A DNA stretch of 7,780 nt, from the NCBI GenBank assembly GCA_947632525.1, contig CANRPQ010000059.1:1-7780 (forward strand), read 5' to 3'. The position numbers were made by a program, and so were the translations under genes. Source of the DNA: an uncultured Clostridia bacterium. GTDB taxonomy: Bacteria; Bacillota; Clostridia; TANB77; CAG-508. The notes below the pieces were generated by a model. That model had not been told where the DNA came from and searched no databases. It saw only the letters and a list, made by a program, of their open reading frames with translations. Shown here one piece after another: positions 7,355 to 7,780 of the stretch (the first letter of the stretch is position 1; each line of letters begins with the position of its first letter).

Positions 7355-7618
7355 ATGGAAGATTTTAATAACAATTTAAACAATGCAGAAGTTGTAGAAA
7401 ATTTAGAAGGGTTTAGACCAGTTTCTGTACCAGAAAAAATTACTCCATGGACTAAAGTTAGAAATTTTCTATTCCAAGAAATTACAGTAACAATGACACC
7501 AAAACAAGAAAAAGTATTACAAGAAGTTCATGACTTTTGGCATCAAGAAATTACAGGAAAGAAAATACACGACTTTTTATTTCAAGAAATAAAAATAATT
7601 GATAATATTACATTATAA
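7355..7618 (+). CDS. Unrecognised small protein with three F-[LW]-[FH]-Q-E-I repeats
   Basis: I do not recognise this 87-residue protein. After an Asn-rich start (residues 1-10) and a proline-containing linker (22-31), it holds three copies of an 11-residue unit: V35-R-N-F-L-F-Q-E-I-T-V45, V58-H-D-F-W-H-Q-E-I-T-G68 and I71-H-D-F-L-F-Q-E-I-K-I81. The consensus is [VI]-[HR]-[DN]-F-[LW]-[FH]-Q-E-I. Codons for identical residues differ between copies (CTA/TTA, TTC/TTT, ATT/ATA), so conservation is at the protein level. There is no signal peptide, cysteine or long membrane segment, so it is probably cytoplasmic. The aromatic units may be short amphipathic helices that bind a partner or self-associate. 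The ATG has AGGAGG eight bases upstream (7341-7346), its own promoter, and a terminator 15 bases after the stop, so it is a complete single-gene unit and probably well expressed. Confidence 0.82.
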   Translation: MEDFNNNLNNAEVVENLEGFRPVSVPEKITPWTKVRNFLFQEITVTMTPKQEKVLQEVHDFWHQEITGKKIHDFLFQEIKIIDNITL

Positions 7619-7633
7619 TGATAAAAATGTGTA

Positions 7634-7664
7634 AAAAGGATATCAAAAATACTGATATCCTTTT
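7634..7664. terminator. Hairpin terminator after the repeat protein, possibly bidirectional
   Basis: A perfect 12-bp stem pairs AAAAGGATATCA (7634-7645) with TGATATCCTTTT (7653-7664) around a 7-base loop. On the plus strand the T run is only four bases, after which comes AGTAGT. On the minus strand the stem is flanked by five T. It probably ends the small protein transcript, though plus-strand termination may be incomplete, which matters for the mini-ORF just downstream. Confidence 0.75.
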
Positions 7665-7699
7665 AGTAGTAAAAAATAAAAGAAAAGGAATATTAAAAA

Positions 7700-7777
7700 A
7701 TGGCAAAAGCTAAAACCGTTGGTGCTGTACACACACACACACACCAGACTGTCGTTCAAAAGGTTTTTGATAAGTGA
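7700..7777 (+). CDS. 25-codon mini-ORF with a His-Thr repeat
   Basis: ATG at 7700 has an AAAGGA site ten bases upstream (7684-7689) and reads 25 codons to TGA at 7775-7777. The peptide runs M-A-K-A-K-T-V-G-A-V-H-T-H-T-H-Q and ends in Q-K-V-F-D-K. The H-T-H-T-H stretch comes from an (AC)8 tract and could bind metal, but the match to a family is nil. Of the 80 bases from 7701, 33 are G or C, clearly above the rest of the window, and codons such as GCT, ACC, GTT and GGT resemble those of well expressed genes. No promoter fits between it and the preceding hairpin. It could be a real small protein, the start of a longer gene shifted out of frame by repeat slippage (one more AC unit leaves the frame open to the window end), or an assembly artefact at the edge. 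Confidence 0.4.
   Translation: MAKAKTVGAVHTHTHQTVVQKVFDK
7729..7744. repeat. (AC)8 dinucleotide microsatellite
   Basis: Eight uninterrupted AC units lie inside the mini-ORF, after codon 9. Such tracts are rare in bacteria and can change length by replication slippage. Adding one unit removes the nearby TGA from the frame, while losing one leads to a TGA at 7768-7770. Confidence 0.9.
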
Positions 7778-7780
7778 ATA

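Noticed and set aside
7645..7780. Minus-strand frame open from the window end to a TGA near the hairpin
   Set aside because: The translation is low-complexity (alternating Cys-Val, then Phe/Leu runs) with no recognisable domain; the plus-strand ATG with a ribosome binding site is better supported.

Overview
The window is very AT-rich DNA (by eye 25-30% GC) with tightly packed, almost entirely plus-strand genes, strong AGGAGG-type ribosome binding sites and two TTG starts. It carries a SpoVT-type sporulation regulator next to RecD2 and ComF. This suggests a low-GC, spore-forming Bacillota, most likely a Clostridia member. The species cannot be read from the sequence, and no rRNA, tRNA, CRISPR array or transposase is visible.

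Layout from left to right. (1) 43-396: a small membrane-anchored protein that looks like the first third of a family 2 glycosyltransferase domain. (2) 472-2698: the RecD2 (RecD-like) 5'-3' DNA helicase gene, preceded by a good sigma-A-type promoter. It is split by one extra base at 2488, exactly inside the conserved helicase motif that should read Q-G-S-E-F, so the last 69 codons lie in another frame. (3) 2726-3406: a ComF-family protein with a zinc ribbon and a phosphoribosyltransferase fold. (4) 3460-5484: a large soluble KAP/YobI-like P-loop NTPase with intact nucleotide-binding motifs and an unassigned C-terminal half. (5) 5504-6523: a polytopic YbhN/AglD-type membrane protein (lysylphosphatidylglycerol synthase transmembrane family). 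The short gaps between recD2 and the membrane protein gene suggest one transcription unit.

The last part is regulatory and less conventional. spoVT (6634-7188) has a TTG start, and a 7-bp inverted repeat lies just before its ribosome binding site. An AT-rich 166-base gap follows. It holds a symmetric four-half-site element (7224-7261) and a clear promoter (7282-7310). These drive an unrecognised 87-residue protein (7355-7618) built from three copies of an F-[LW]-[FH]-Q-E-I peptide, which ends at a 12-bp hairpin terminator. After the hairpin is a 25-codon ORF with its own ribosome binding site. It contains an (AC)8 dinucleotide tract encoding His-Thr-His-Thr-His, in DNA of noticeably higher GC than the rest.

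How the genes fit together: RecD2 and ComF both belong to DNA handling (repair and fork processing; DNA uptake and recombination). The NTPase resembles families common in defence islands, but no effector partner is visible here. The membrane protein and SpoVT appear to be ordinary chromosomal genes. The best candidates for undescribed biology are the triple-repeat small protein with its upstream dyad, the P-loop NTPase inserted between housekeeping genes, and the microsatellite-containing mini-ORF.
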